The notes under the pieces were generated by a model. It did not search any database. It was given only the letters and a program-made list of their open reading frames with translations, and was not told the origin of the DNA. A stretch of 33,529 nucleotides of DNA from Moorena sp. SIO3H5 (lineage in GTDB: Bacteria; Cyanobacteriota; Cyanobacteriia; Cyanobacteriales; Coleofasciculaceae). Both the position numbers and the translations under genes were made by a program. Where the stretch lies: assembly GCF_010692395.1 (NCBI RefSeq), contig NZ_JAAHHS010000046.1:1-33529 (forward strand). Direction: 5' to 3'. Below, piece after piece: positions 1 through 8,600 of this stretch (position 1 is its first letter; each line of letters starts with the position of its first letter).

Positions 1-68
1 TTTTTTTTTTTATTATACGGCCAACCACGAGATCTTCACTCTTTCCCCACACCGCGCTCTTCCGATTC
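1..68. other. Untrimmed Illumina P5 adapter at a contig end
   Basis: Bases 1-11 are poly-T. From about 11 to 68 the sequence follows, with several errors, the standard Illumina P5/TruSeq universal adapter; the recognisable blocks are ATACGG at 15-20, the GAGATCT-like segment near 30, CACTCTTTCCC near 37 and GCTCTTCCGAT at 56-66. The adapter identity comes from memory of its published sequence. The bases should be treated as library or assembly artefact, and the transporter gene that follows is cut off by it. Confidence 0.9.
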
Positions 69-69
69 A

Positions 70-594
70 ATTTCCGCTGTAGTCATTGCAATCCTAGGCT
101 TAGTGGCACTCGTCAATACTTTTTTTGCTTATTTGGCTAATTTGGCTGCTAGTGACAATTCCCTACTACAGCTAATCGGTAATATCTTTAGTGTGATTAC
201 CTTAGATAATATCTTTGGGGTACTGTTTTTGCCCTTGACCTTTCTGACTGGTGTTTCCCTAGATTGGCAAGAACTGTGGCAAGCCTCTGTGCTCATCGGT
301 CAACGGTTATTACAAACCGAGATTCCTTCCTATCTTAAGTTAGCCCAGCTATCAGCCCAGGGATTAATTAGCGATCGCGCTATTTTGATTATCAGCTATG
401 TTCTCTGTGGCTTTGCTCATATTGCCTCCTTTGGCATTTTTGTTGGTGGTTTAGCTAGTCTAGTTCCCGAACGTCGTGCTGACATTAGCGCCATTGGCTG
501 GAAAGCTCTCTGGGCAGCAACTTTAGCTACATACATGACTGGCTGTATTGCTGGTGTGTTTGATTTCGGCAACCCAGCAATTTTGGGGAAATAG
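70..594 (+). CDS. Nucleoside transporter (CNT/NupC family), C-terminal part
   Basis: The open frame continues upstream of the first possible GTG start at 103 into the adapter-derived contig end, so this is a 3' fragment of roughly 170 codons from a protein normally near 400 residues. It shows the conserved C-terminal half of concentrative nucleoside transporters: the ALVNTFFAYL helix, a long amphipathic segment ending in PSYLKLAQL, the YVLCGFAHIASFGI helix, the GGLASLVPERR motif and a last helix with LATYMTGCIAG. CNT proteins are inner-membrane importers that use a cation gradient to bring in nucleosides. The family call is secure; substrate preference cannot be read from this part. Unrelated to the polysaccharide genes downstream. 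Confidence 0.85.
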   Translation: MSAVVIAILGLVALVNTFFAYLANLAASDNSLLQLIGNIFSVITLDNIFGVLFLPLTFLTGVSLDWQELWQASVLIGQRLLQTEIPSYLKLAQLSAQGLISDRAILIISYVLCGFAHIASFGIFVGGLASLVPERRADISAIGWKALWAATLATYMTGCIAGVFDFGNPAILGK

Positions 595-691
595 TCTCAA
601 GTCAGCAAATCTAAATTCTAAAGTCTAAATTCTAAAGTCTGAAATGGTAAAAATTATAATTGATATTTCATAATTCCTCCTGCATAATTCC

Positions 692-1318
692 ATGAAACGT
701 AACCAAATTTTGCTGATTGGTCTAACTCTGCTAACTACCCTATTACTGATAATTGGGGGGCGCACCTCTTGGTCTAGACCCGAGCAATTGACTATACCAA
801 TACAATCATTACCAGCTCAAGCTCAATTGTCTGCCCTAGCAGCGTTTCCCACTACTGCTGATACTTCAGTCCATACTTTAAGACTTAATCAAGAACCTTA
901 TAAAGATCTCACAAAGCGCTTTCAGGTGGGTATACTTGAAGGGTATAAGGTTAGTACCATAGGTGGTTTCCCCTTAATTGAATCACCCGATGGTAACTTA
1001 GCCTACACGGTGCTTGTAGAACAAAGAGCGACAGATCGTTCATTAAGCAACCCTTCCCTAGCACAAATTGCTATTGAACAGTTTAGGCGGGGTGAAGGAT
1101 TTCAAACCGGTAATTTTCAGCCAGTACCAGGAGGGGTGTCTCTTCCTTGGAGAGGTAACTTGACCCTAGGTGGTCAGACTCAGCCAGTCAGTGGAGTAAT
1201 CTTGGCGCGTCAGCTGCGTAAAAATGTGGTAGTGATGCTAATTTGTGCCACAGAATCAGCTCAGGGAGACGTTAAAGATGGCATTGCACTTTTGGCTAAT
1301 ACTCTCAAACCTCTTTAA
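692..1318 (+). CDS. Hypothetical exported or membrane-anchored protein
   Basis: A 208-residue protein that I do not recognise. Residues 6-22 form a strongly hydrophobic stretch after MKRNQ, consistent with a signal peptide or N-terminal anchor placing the rest outside the cytoplasm. The mature part is polar, with no cysteine motif, repeat or catalytic signature that I can name. It contains the segments KDLTKRFQVGILEGYKVS and PVPGGVSLPWRGNLTLGG and ends in a hydrophobic VVVMLICATE strand followed by a short helix. It starts 97 bases after the transporter fragment and is followed by a 766-base AT-rich gap, so it appears to be monocistronic. The ATG at 692 fits the signal-like N-terminus. Confidence 0.6.
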   Translation: MKRNQILLIGLTLLTTLLLIIGGRTSWSRPEQLTIPIQSLPAQAQLSALAAFPTTADTSVHTLRLNQEPYKDLTKRFQVGILEGYKVSTIGGFPLIESPDGNLAYTVLVEQRATDRSLSNPSLAQIAIEQFRRGEGFQTGNFQPVPGGVSLPWRGNLTLGGQTQPVSGVILARQLRKNVVVMLICATESAQGDVKDGIALLANTLKPL

Positions 1319-2084
1319 GGTCAATGCCATGCTCCTTACGCTTCAGGGAAGCTGGTAATTTTCCATCGTCTATGGTGCATTATTTTTTCTCCACCAAAGC
1401 TGCCTTGACTTACGAAATATAGGCAGTTTTCTGTGCTGATCACGTCTAGTAACATCGGATGAATTACCTCCTTATAAGGGGTTATTCTTTGAGTATTTAT
1501 TAGTTATCAAAAAAAATAAATTAACCACTAATCATATTTTACAAATTATAGGTAAATATAAGAGGTCTTTTTTTATTGTCACATAAAACTCCGGATCTCC
1601 TTCATAGCTTACTTTTTACCTCTTGTATGCCAGCCAATTTATGCAACAAGTCTGTTTACAATTCATATAAAAATCTATAACCACCTTTAATTAAATTTAC
1701 TTTATAGACCATCAGAGTCAGTATGACTTTATTTCTTTTTCAAAAAAGTCTCAATATTCCGGATCAATTTCATTAATATTGTATTGATAATTATACCTGA
1801 TGCTATATAGATTTTTTATTATATTTTTCAGGTTAATTAATAGTTAATTTGAGTTTTAAATAATCTTCATTATTTATAGTTTATAGTTGATAGTTTCAGT
1901 CCTAGATTAGTGGCATTTATTATATATTGTGAATTAAAATTAATTATTGATCATAGTAAAGATTTATAATAATTTTTAATTTTTAATAATCTAGATATTT
2001 TATAAGCTAATTATTTCATAATTAATATTTTTTCATATCAAATATTTTCCATAAAAAATCATTTAAAATAATTTAATTAATTTC
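1319..2084. other. AT-rich intergenic region
   Basis: No gene is visible in this 766-base gap on either strand. It is very AT-rich, particularly 1640-2084. An imperfect palindrome lies around 1466-1484 (CCTCCTTATAAGGGG), and a distant inverted pair, AAGAGGT at 1560-1566 and ACCTCTT at 1618-1624, may form a weak stem. The region probably holds the 3' end of the preceding transcript and the promoter of the polysaccharide locus; I could not pick a convincing promoter by eye. Confidence 0.5.
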
Positions 2085-3275
2085 ATGCGTTTATTGATTA
2101 TTCAGTATGGTGGAGATTACCATGAAGCCTTTAAATGCTTAGCTAACGGTGGAGCTGAGACATACTATGCTCAGAAATATTCTGTAGATGCGGTAGCTGA
2201 AATTGGCAAACAAATTGGGGAAGTTGCAACTCTCTGTTGTATGACCGAAAAACCCTATAATCAGCTGCTGGAAAAAGGAGTTCGTGCCATTGGTGCAGGG
2301 TTTAATGGAGAGATTAACGTTAAAAAGTTAATCAAATTGATTGAAGATTACAATCCGAATCATTTAATTGTTCGCACACCCATTCGGGACGTTTTTCATT
2401 GGGCAATTGAGAATAGTGTTCCAACCTTAGCCCTATTTGCTGAATCTATTCCCACCAGCAAGGTGCGTAACAAGGTTCGTAATTATTTACTAAGCCAATT
2501 ATTAAATAATGATGGCATCCAATGGATTGGTAGTTATGGTATTGATTCCTCCCGAGTACTCCAGGAGATAGGAGTCAAATCTGACAAGATAATTCCTTGG
2601 AGCTTTATTGTTACTGAAACCCCAGAATCCTTGCCATCAAAAACTCTACCAGCACAGGCTAAGTATTGGCAACTGTTTTACATTGGGTCAATGATTGAAG
2701 CTAAAGGGGTTGGCGATATATTAGAATCTATCGCTCAATTAAAAGCTCATAAATTTCCAATCAAATTGAAGATAGCTGGTAACGATCAAACAGGTTTTTT
2801 TGCCAATAAAGCTAAGGAGCTACAAATCGAAGACTGTGTAGAGTTTCTCGGACTAGTACCAAATAATACCGTAGTTCCTCTGATGAGAGAATCTGATCTA
2901 GTATTAGTTCCTAGTCGCCACGAATTTCCAGAGGGTTTCCCACTAGCAATTACTCATGCCCTTTGTGCTCGAACTCCCATCATTGCTTCAGATCATCCAA
3001 TGTTTATTAATAAACTAAAAGATGGGATCAGTGCGAAAATTTTTCCGGCTGGCAACTCTGTTGCTTTAGCAGAATCTATTCAAAAGCTGCTTTCAAATTC
3101 AGATCTTTACCATAATCTGTCGATAGCTTCTTACGAAACCTGGAAGAGTTTGCAGGTTCCAGTAAAATTTGCTGACCTAATTCAGCGATGGCTACATGAC
3201 TCACCAGAAAATAAACAATGGTTAATTGATCATCGTTTAAGTTCAGGGCGCTACAACTCAACATCTCCCCACTAA
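2085..3275 (+). CDS. Family GT4 glycosyltransferase
   Basis: A 396-residue GT-B fold glycosyltransferase, expected to be cytosolic at the inner membrane face and to transfer a sugar from a nucleotide donor to a growing lipid-linked oligosaccharide. The C-terminal GT1/GT4 domain is clear: FYIGSMIEAKGVGDILESI near residues 197-215, KLKIAGND, VEFLGLVPN, and the donor-site segment PEGFPLAITHAL with Glu283. The usual second glutamate of the E-x7-E motif is His291 here, a deviation. The N-terminal acceptor domain is divergent. It opens the + strand polysaccharide locus, 130 bases before the aminotransferase gene. Donor and linkage cannot be inferred. Confidence 0.85.
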   Translation: MRLLIIQYGGDYHEAFKCLANGGAETYYAQKYSVDAVAEIGKQIGEVATLCCMTEKPYNQLLEKGVRAIGAGFNGEINVKKLIKLIEDYNPNHLIVRTPIRDVFHWAIENSVPTLALFAESIPTSKVRNKVRNYLLSQLLNNDGIQWIGSYGIDSSRVLQEIGVKSDKIIPWSFIVTETPESLPSKTLPAQAKYWQLFYIGSMIEAKGVGDILESIAQLKAHKFPIKLKIAGNDQTGFFANKAKELQIEDCVEFLGLVPNNTVVPLMRESDLVLVPSRHEFPEGFPLAITHALCARTPIIASDHPMFINKLKDGISAKIFPAGNSVALAESIQKLLSNSDLYHNLSIASYETWKSLQVPVKFADLIQRWLHDSPENKQWLIDHRLSSGRYNSTSPH

Positions 3276-3405
3276 AATTTAATAATTATTATTATTGCTA
3301 TCATTAATAACCAAAATCAATAATTCCTAATCTATATAATTTCAGGTGCATTGTAAAAAATTATCGGATTAATACCAAGTATAAAATAATAATTACTAAC
3401 TAACA

Positions 3406-4548
3406 ATGCAAGTTACTTTTTCAAAAATACCGTTTAACCGCCCTGTTACTGTTGGAAAGGAATTTGAGTATATCCAACAGACCATCAAGAACATGGATCT
3501 TTCCGGTGATGGTGCTATTACCAAACAATGTCATGCTCTACTCGAACAAATATTGTCAGTTCCGAAGGTTCTGCTAACCACTTCCTGCACCCATGCTCTG
3601 GAAATGGCGGCACTACTATTAAACATCCAACCAGGGGATGAAGTCATTGTTCCCTCCTTCACCTTTGTCTCTACTATTAATGCCTTTGTATTACGAGGTG
3701 CTCAACCTGTTTTTATCGACATCCGCCCGGATACCCTAAATTTAAACGAAGAGAAATTAGAATCACTGATTACCCCTCGCACTAAAGCTATTGTTCCTGT
3801 ACATTACGCCGGTGTAGGATGTGAGATGGATGCTATTTTAGAGATTGCTGGGCGTTACGGTATACCAGTTATTGAGGACAATGCTCATGGGCTATTTGCT
3901 AAGTACAAAGGCAAGTATCTAGGTACATTTGGTTGTCTAGCTACCCAGAGTTTTCACGAGACTAAGAACTTTACTTGTGGAGAAGGTGGCGCACTGCTGA
4001 TCAACGACCCGAAGTATATCGAACGTGCTGAGATTATCCGCGAGAAAGGCACTAATCGCACTCGCTTCTATCGCGGTCAAATTGATAAGTACACCTGGGT
4101 AGACATTGGTTCGAGTTATCTCCCCTCAGGCATACTCGCAGCTTTCTTGTATGCTCAGCTAGAAAGTCGCCAACAGATTCAGAGTAAGCGACAGCAAATT
4201 TGGGAGTACTACTACGAAAATCTCAAGGATTGGGCACCGGAGTACGGTATCCGCTTACCAATCGTGCCAGAGTACTGTGACCAGGCATACCATATGTTTT
4301 ACGTACTCTTACCATCCCTAGAGAAGCGCCAAGCCTTGATTGCTGACTTAAAAGCTCAAGGCATCTACAGCGTTTTTCACTATCTGCCATTGCACTTGTC
4401 TGATATGGGACGAGAGTTTGGGGGCAAAGAAGGAGACTGCTTGGTGACTGAGGAAATAAGCGATCGCTTACTTCGTCTGCCTTTTTACAACGATATGACT
4501 GAAGCTGACCAAGCAAGGGTTGTGGCATCAATCAAGAAATTTTTCTGA
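3406..4548 (+). CDS. wecE: dTDP-4-amino-4,6-dideoxygalactose transaminase (DegT/DnrJ/EryC1 family)
   Basis: A 380-residue PLP-dependent sugar aminotransferase. It resembles E. coli WecE/RffA along its whole length, including the start IPFNRPVTVGKE, the CTHALEMAALLL block, GDEVIVPSFTFVST, VHYAGVGCEMD, and EIIREKGTNR followed by DIGSSYLPS. Asp158 (IEDNAHG) should contact the pyridine nitrogen, and Lys187 in SFHETKN is the expected Schiff-base lysine. WecE converts dTDP-4-keto-6-deoxyglucose to dTDP-4-amino-4,6-dideoxygalactose (Fuc4N), so the polymer made here probably carries an amino-dideoxy sugar. No dedicated N-acetyltransferase (WecD) is visible; the hexapeptide enzyme at 23490 belongs to the serine-acetyltransferase group. 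One HIP1 site lies inside the gene at 4460. Confidence 0.92.
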   Translation: MQVTFSKIPFNRPVTVGKEFEYIQQTIKNMDLSGDGAITKQCHALLEQILSVPKVLLTTSCTHALEMAALLLNIQPGDEVIVPSFTFVSTINAFVLRGAQPVFIDIRPDTLNLNEEKLESLITPRTKAIVPVHYAGVGCEMDAILEIAGRYGIPVIEDNAHGLFAKYKGKYLGTFGCLATQSFHETKNFTCGEGGALLINDPKYIERAEIIREKGTNRTRFYRGQIDKYTWVDIGSSYLPSGILAAFLYAQLESRQQIQSKRQQIWEYYYENLKDWAPEYGIRLPIVPEYCDQAYHMFYVLLPSLEKRQALIADLKAQGIYSVFHYLPLHLSDMGREFGGKEGDCLVTEEISDRLLRLPFYNDMTEADQARVVASIKKFF

Positions 4549-4660
4549 ACTTTAGCAGCACTCTCAGATATACATAACTGAGGTAAAACTCGGTAACAAA
4601 CACTATAAATACTAGGGTGAGACCCTACAAGTAGAGTTCCTGCCTAAGTCCTGAAATAAA

Positions 4661-4773
4661 TATAGCAGTTCTAAATGATTCGTGAAATATATTGGCTAAA
4701 GTGTTCACTATAACCTTTTTCCAGTAACGATTCCAAATTTTTCTGATTTTACAAATGATTTAGAATTGCTATA
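4661..4773. repeat. MITE-like element with imperfect terminal inverted repeats
   Basis: The left end, TATAGCAGTTCTAAATGATT (4661-4680), is the reverse complement of the right end, AATGATTTAGAATTGCTATA (4754-4773), with two mismatches. The 113-bp unit has no coding capacity. Ends beginning TATAGCA(A/G)TT also flank a second element at 13231-13392, suggesting one dispersed family. No transposase is seen in the window, so mobilisation in trans is an inference. Confidence 0.55.
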
Positions 4774-4930
4774 GATAGGCGAATATCAAGGCAGCTATCT
4801 AAATCGATAAATCCAATACTCAGCTGTAGCAATAAGTTGTGTCAGTGAACCAGAGGAGGATACCACTCACGCCATTAACTTAGACGTGGGTTTTGAAACA
4901 ATTTCCAAAATTTGGAGGACGGTAATTCTA

Positions 4931-5035
4931 TGGCTCAACAAGTCCGAAAAGCCATATTATCAGCGGATCACTATGCTTCTACGCCAAGAAACATGTGGTG
5001 TATTGCCATAGCTCATCCTTATAAAAATACTTGAA
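4931..5035 (+). CDS. Candidate small ORF, 34 residues
   Basis: An ATG at 4931 opens a 34-codon frame ending with TGA at 5033-5035. GGAGG at 4914-4918 lies 12 bases upstream, a slightly long but usable Shine-Dalgarno spacing. The peptide begins MAQQVRKAILSADHY and ends HPYKNT; I recognise no family. It could be a real small protein, a leader peptide for the glycosyltransferase at 5319, or a chance frame in a degraded region. Confidence 0.2.
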
Positions 5036-5318
5036 TCTAAGACCAGTTAACTTAGTGATGTATGAAATTGTCGGTGAAACCCCTAACACCTTTAAAAAAA
5101 AAACCTAATGCCCTATTACCCTAAAGCTAACTAAGCAAAATGGCTTACTGGGGAGGTTTATATCTAAAAATCATGACATTAACTAGCCAAATCCTGGAAA
5201 ATCAATAAATTATTAATTATTTTAATAATAATCATGGTTCAACATCCAATCATTACTTAATCGTGAGCTATAATTGAAGCGGTACATTTGATGGCAAGAT
5301 TCAACCTTTGTAAAACCG

Positions 5319-6473
5319 ATGAATCAGCAGTTGAGAGTTGGGTTTTTCTCTTTTCAGAACTATTTAGATAAAAATACTTTTTCGGGCATACTTTATTATA
5401 TGCATAAGTCTCTGGAATCAAGAGACATTAAGTTAATTGATCTCGGTAATCCGAAAAAAATATCGAATAATAAATCCCATTGGGGTAAGATAGGAAAGCG
5501 TATAAAATCAAGGAATATATTTTCAGCTTTAAAGTCTCAGGATCACAATAAAGAGCTCAAACGATTCATAGTTACAGTTCAAAATCAGTTAACCAAAACT
5601 CCCTGTGATCTACTGTTTTGTCCAGTTGCTTCAGAAGAATTAAGTTTTCTTGAGACTAATATTCCTATTATTTTTTTATCCGATGCTACTCCGAAATTGA
5701 TTAACAATAAATACTATAATAGTTACGAAACATTAGAAGAATTTTCCTTAGCTGAAAAACAGGAATTTGCTGTACTATCAAAATCCACTAAACTAGTTTA
5801 TTCTTCAAAATGGGCTGCTAATTCTGCAATTAGTGACTATCAGGCAGAACGAAAAAAAGTTGAAGTAATTAATTTTGGAGCCAATTTAGATAACATCCCC
5901 TCAATAGATCAACTATTTCCAAAATCTAAGGATTCCCGTTGCCGTTTATTGTTTATTGGTAAAGATTGGCAGAGAAAAGGTGGAAATATTGCCTTTAATA
6001 CTCTAAAATCTCTGCTCAGCATGGGAATTGACGCTGAGCTAGTTATGCTTGGTTGTATACCACCGGAGGAAATTAAGCATGAGCGGCTAACGGTCATTCC
6101 TTTTTTGAATAAAAATATTCCTGAGGAACGAGAGGAACTTAATCAATTATTTTTGCAATCCCATTTTTTTATATTTCCCACTCGTGCTGATTGTTCACCA
6201 ATTGTAATTTGTGAGGCTAATGCATTTGGTCTTCCTGTAATTACAACTGATGTTGGAGGAATCTCGACAATTATTAAAGAGGGGAAAAATGGTTATATAT
6301 TACCGTTAGATGCCTCAAGTGATCAGTATGCTAGTTTGATAGCAAATAACTTTGCTGATCGGAAAGTCTATGAACAGTTAGTCAAGTCTTCTCGAGAACA
6401 ATACGATCAGTATCTCAATTGGGATAAATGGGCAGAAGCTATACATCTTGTGATGAGGAGCATGTTGAATTGA
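5319..6473 (+). CDS. Family GT4 glycosyltransferase
   Basis: A 384-residue GT-B fold enzyme. The N-terminal half is divergent and lysine-rich (MNQQLRVGFFSFQNYLDKNT at the start). The C-terminal donor domain has LLFIGKDWQRKGGNIAFNTL near residue 210, ELVMLGC, and the E-x7-E region as DCSPIVICEANAFGLPVITT, where Asp291 replaces the first glutamate and Glu299 is kept. It probably adds one sugar to the repeat unit; specificity is unknown. The gene is convergent with the phosphatase-like gene at 6654, and a hairpin between them can serve both. It is more AT-rich than the glycosyltransferase at 16645, which may point to a separate origin. Confidence 0.85.
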   Translation: MNQQLRVGFFSFQNYLDKNTFSGILYYMHKSLESRDIKLIDLGNPKKISNNKSHWGKIGKRIKSRNIFSALKSQDHNKELKRFIVTVQNQLTKTPCDLLFCPVASEELSFLETNIPIIFLSDATPKLINNKYYNSYETLEEFSLAEKQEFAVLSKSTKLVYSSKWAANSAISDYQAERKKVEVINFGANLDNIPSIDQLFPKSKDSRCRLLFIGKDWQRKGGNIAFNTLKSLLSMGIDAELVMLGCIPPEEIKHERLTVIPFLNKNIPEEREELNQLFLQSHFFIFPTRADCSPIVICEANAFGLPVITTDVGGISTIIKEGKNGYILPLDASSDQYASLIANNFADRKVYEQLVKSSREQYDQYLNWDKWAEAIHLVMRSMLN

Positions 6474-6542
6474 TATCAACCCCTCGTCAATCGGATTATA
6501 TATAGCAATCCGTGTCGCAGTTGTGAGATTTGGAAGAAAGTG

Positions 6543-6576
6543 AAGAGGGGAAAAATATACTCATCCCCTCTTTATC
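6543..6576. terminator. Bidirectional terminator-like hairpin between convergent genes
   Basis: AAGAGGGG (6543-6550) pairs perfectly with CCCCTCTT (6565-6572) across a 14-base loop, and a T-containing stretch follows on +. It lies between the stop of the + strand glycosyltransferase (6473) and the stop of the minus-strand phosphatase-like gene (6654), where a shared terminator is expected. Confidence 0.6.
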
Positions 6577-6653
6577 TTATGCCTCATTTCTAATTTAGAA
6601 ATACTTAACGATGAGGGCAACGTTTCTGACCACACTCTAAGCCGTTAAGCGTA

Positions 6654-8321
6654 TCAACTATTGATAAGCTCTTTTGCTAGCAATGGTAGTGGCTTACCGT
6701 CAAAGTATTCAGGAATTGGTGCACCCATCAATTGTAAAATCGTGGGGGCAAGATCAAGAGCATGACCCCTTCCGAAATCAACACCAGGCGCAATACCTGG
6801 ACCATTAGCGATGATAAATCCCTCAGAGCGATGGCTACCAGCACGATAATGGGGTACAGGACCAATACGTCCAACATCAGGACTTTCAACCACATCTGTG
6901 GCATACTCATCTTGCCAGACAATTACTAAGTCGGGATCAGACAGCTTAGGATTTCGATCACTGGCCGACTTCCGTGTCTTGATGATGTCCTTGATCATCG
7001 GTATACCTTTTCGGGCATCTTTAAGAGCGTAAAGCTTTTGGATCAGTTCATCACACAACGCATCATACTCCGATGGGGGTACCAATCCTTGTGGTTCTCG
7101 TCCCTGAAGATTGATGCGGATATATCCTTCTGCAAAGCTTGGTAGGGCAAACGCTTTCATCTTGGGCCAGAGGGGCCTATACCAAGAAGCTGGTTGGTAA
7201 GGTACTACATCGGTTTCCTTAGTGAGCCTGAATGGGGAGATCAGATCTGTTTCTTTAGAATAATCTAACCATGGCTCGATTAGTTCGAAAAGCTTGGTGG
7301 GAGTTTCTCGTCTCAAAAACCTTCTAATTGGATTAGGGTCATACTTAGTACCCCACAGATGTCGCTCCCAATAGTTCCATTTCATTTTGCTCATGACTGG
7401 TTCCAGGGGTGTTCCCAACTCACCCCCATTCGCCAGGGCAAATTTGCCTGGGAAACTATGGCGATATAAAAACTCAGCCAGGAAGGTCGTGCTGGGCACA
7501 TCCATGGTGTTAGGACCCATGCCATGAGCAGAGAAAATCACGACATGAGCATCCTTTGGCGCTTTGGCTAAAATCTTGCCGATTGCGCGATCAATGGCTT
7601 GAAAGCCTTCAAGCATTGGATCACCTGAAACACGGGGACTCAAATCCTCATACAGAGGATGCTCCGGTTGACTCAACTGCCAGAAATTGTGACCCATTGA
7701 ATGGGCTTCGCCAAAGACTGTTAGAAACAAGTCCCAAGACTCTCGTTGCAAGAGATCTTGACAAATATTAGCGCGACGGGCAATCCCTGTCTCGAGAATT
7801 TTCTGAAGTCGAAGTGTTGTCTTTAAATCGAGGCACACTGAATAGTCGTTATGGAGCCCTGGATGTTCTCCATGTTTGTCAACCAGTTCTTGGAAGAGTG
7901 AATTCGGTAAAGACCCGCTAGCGACTTGAGGAGAATGGGCTCCCCAAGCTAAAGCTTGGAGACCATTTACCTTCTCAGAGAGCCGAGCTTGAGGCATGTC
8001 AAAGACTGCCACTCGATAATCTTCACCCAAGGCATAAAATGGAGAATACTCATTATAGTCATAAGCTGCCTTGGTGTAGAAATCATAGGTACCTTCTCGA
8101 AATCCTAAGAAAGACCAGAATCCAGTTTTTTCAGGTGAGCAGCCAGTCAAAAATGTTGTCCAAGGCGTTTCTGCACTAAACGCTTCAAAGTTTTTCAGGC
8201 GTCCATAGGTTCCCTGGTCCCGCAGACGACGTATAGTCTGGAGATGTCCCTGAGACATCCATTTCTCAATCACAGACGGCTCAGCTGAATCTAGGCCAAT
8301 GGCAATAACAGGCTTTTTCAT
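6654..8321 (-). CDS. Alkaline phosphatase superfamily hydrolase (type I phosphodiesterase/nucleotide pyrophosphatase-like)
   Basis: I choose the ATG at 8321 because it gives MKKPVIAIGLDSAEP, the usual family N-terminus; the frame also allows an ATG at 8378, which would add 19 residues. Length is about 555 residues. Superfamily marks: Asp11 in GLDSAE (metal), Thr52 in ETPWTTFLTG (likely nucleophile), GEAHSMGHNFW with Glu205, His207 and His211, SAHGMG at 264-269, and a late GSHRSEGFIIANG. The common SDHG motif reads SAHG, so one expected metal ligand is alanine. No signal peptide is seen. Such proteins hydrolyse phosphodiesters or transfer phosphoryl groups; a role in trimming or decorating the polysaccharide is inferred only from position. 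It is the only minus-strand gene inside the sugar locus. Confidence 0.8.
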   Translation of the reverse strand: MKKPVIAIGLDSAEPSVIEKWMSQGHLQTIRRLRDQGTYGRLKNFEAFSAETPWTTFLTGCSPEKTGFWSFLGFREGTYDFYTKAAYDYNEYSPFYALGEDYRVAVFDMPQARLSEKVNGLQALAWGAHSPQVASGSLPNSLFQELVDKHGEHPGLHNDYSVCLDLKTTLRLQKILETGIARRANICQDLLQRESWDLFLTVFGEAHSMGHNFWQLSQPEHPLYEDLSPRVSGDPMLEGFQAIDRAIGKILAKAPKDAHVVIFSAHGMGPNTMDVPSTTFLAEFLYRHSFPGKFALANGGELGTPLEPVMSKMKWNYWERHLWGTKYDPNPIRRFLRRETPTKLFELIEPWLDYSKETDLISPFRLTKETDVVPYQPASWYRPLWPKMKAFALPSFAEGYIRINLQGREPQGLVPPSEYDALCDELIQKLYALKDARKGIPMIKDIIKTRKSASDRNPKLSDPDLVIVWQDEYATDVVESPDVGRIGPVPHYRAGSHRSEGFIIANGPGIAPGVDFGRGHALDLAPTILQLMGAPIPEYFDGKPLPLLAKELINS

Positions 8322-8484
8322 TTCTCTGAAAGTAAATGTTAATACTGGAGATACAACCTGCAACTTAACCAGGGGCATTTGTGAATCTTGGCAAGTCCTA
8401 GAGTGGCATTAAACTCGATTTGGTCTATCTTATACAACAGCTAAGGTTTACCGTTATACCCCTACTTTTATTTTTACTTATGGA

Positions 8485-8512
8485 TTGACCAAAATCCTGA
8501 TGGTTATATAAA
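8485..8512 (+). promoter_or_regulatory. Sigma-70-type promoter candidate for the glycosidase gene
   Basis: TTGACC at 8485-8490 and TATAAA at 8507-8512 are separated by 16 bases and resemble the -35 and -10 consensus. A start near 8519 would give a leader of about 200 bases before the GTG at 8720, containing the hairpin at 8573-8598. By-eye prediction. Confidence 0.4.
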
Positions 8513-8572
8513 TTTATGAACAAGATTAACTTAAAGTTATAGATGATAAACTTTTGAGAAAAAATTTTTTAT

Positions 8573-8600
8573 AAAAAATCCGGATAACTGGATTTTTTAC
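8573..8600 (+). terminator. Intrinsic-terminator-like hairpin in the leader of the glycosidase gene
   Basis: AAAAAATCC (8573-8581) pairs perfectly with GGATTTTTT (8590-8598) over an 8-base loop, so the stem ends in a T-run. It lies 60-80 bases after the predicted promoter and 120 bases before the next start codon. It could end a small RNA or act as an attenuator; it is AT-rich and therefore weak. Confidence 0.4.

Larger units (their letters stand above)
4549..5318. other. Gap with MITE-like element and small ORF candidate
   Basis: No full gene is visible in this 770-base gap. A short perfect stem, TAGGGT/ACCCTA with a GAG loop, sits at 4613-4627 after the aminotransferase and has no T-tract. 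A 113-bp element with imperfect terminal inverted repeats follows (4661-4773). A 34-codon ORF with a GGAGG sequence upstream starts at 4931. The remainder up to 5318 is AT-rich with an A-tract near 5094; nothing else recognisable. Confidence 0.5.

Noticed and set aside
1..102. Upstream coding sequence of the transporter in the first 68 bases
   Set aside because: Those bases are adapter, so a translation there has no meaning.
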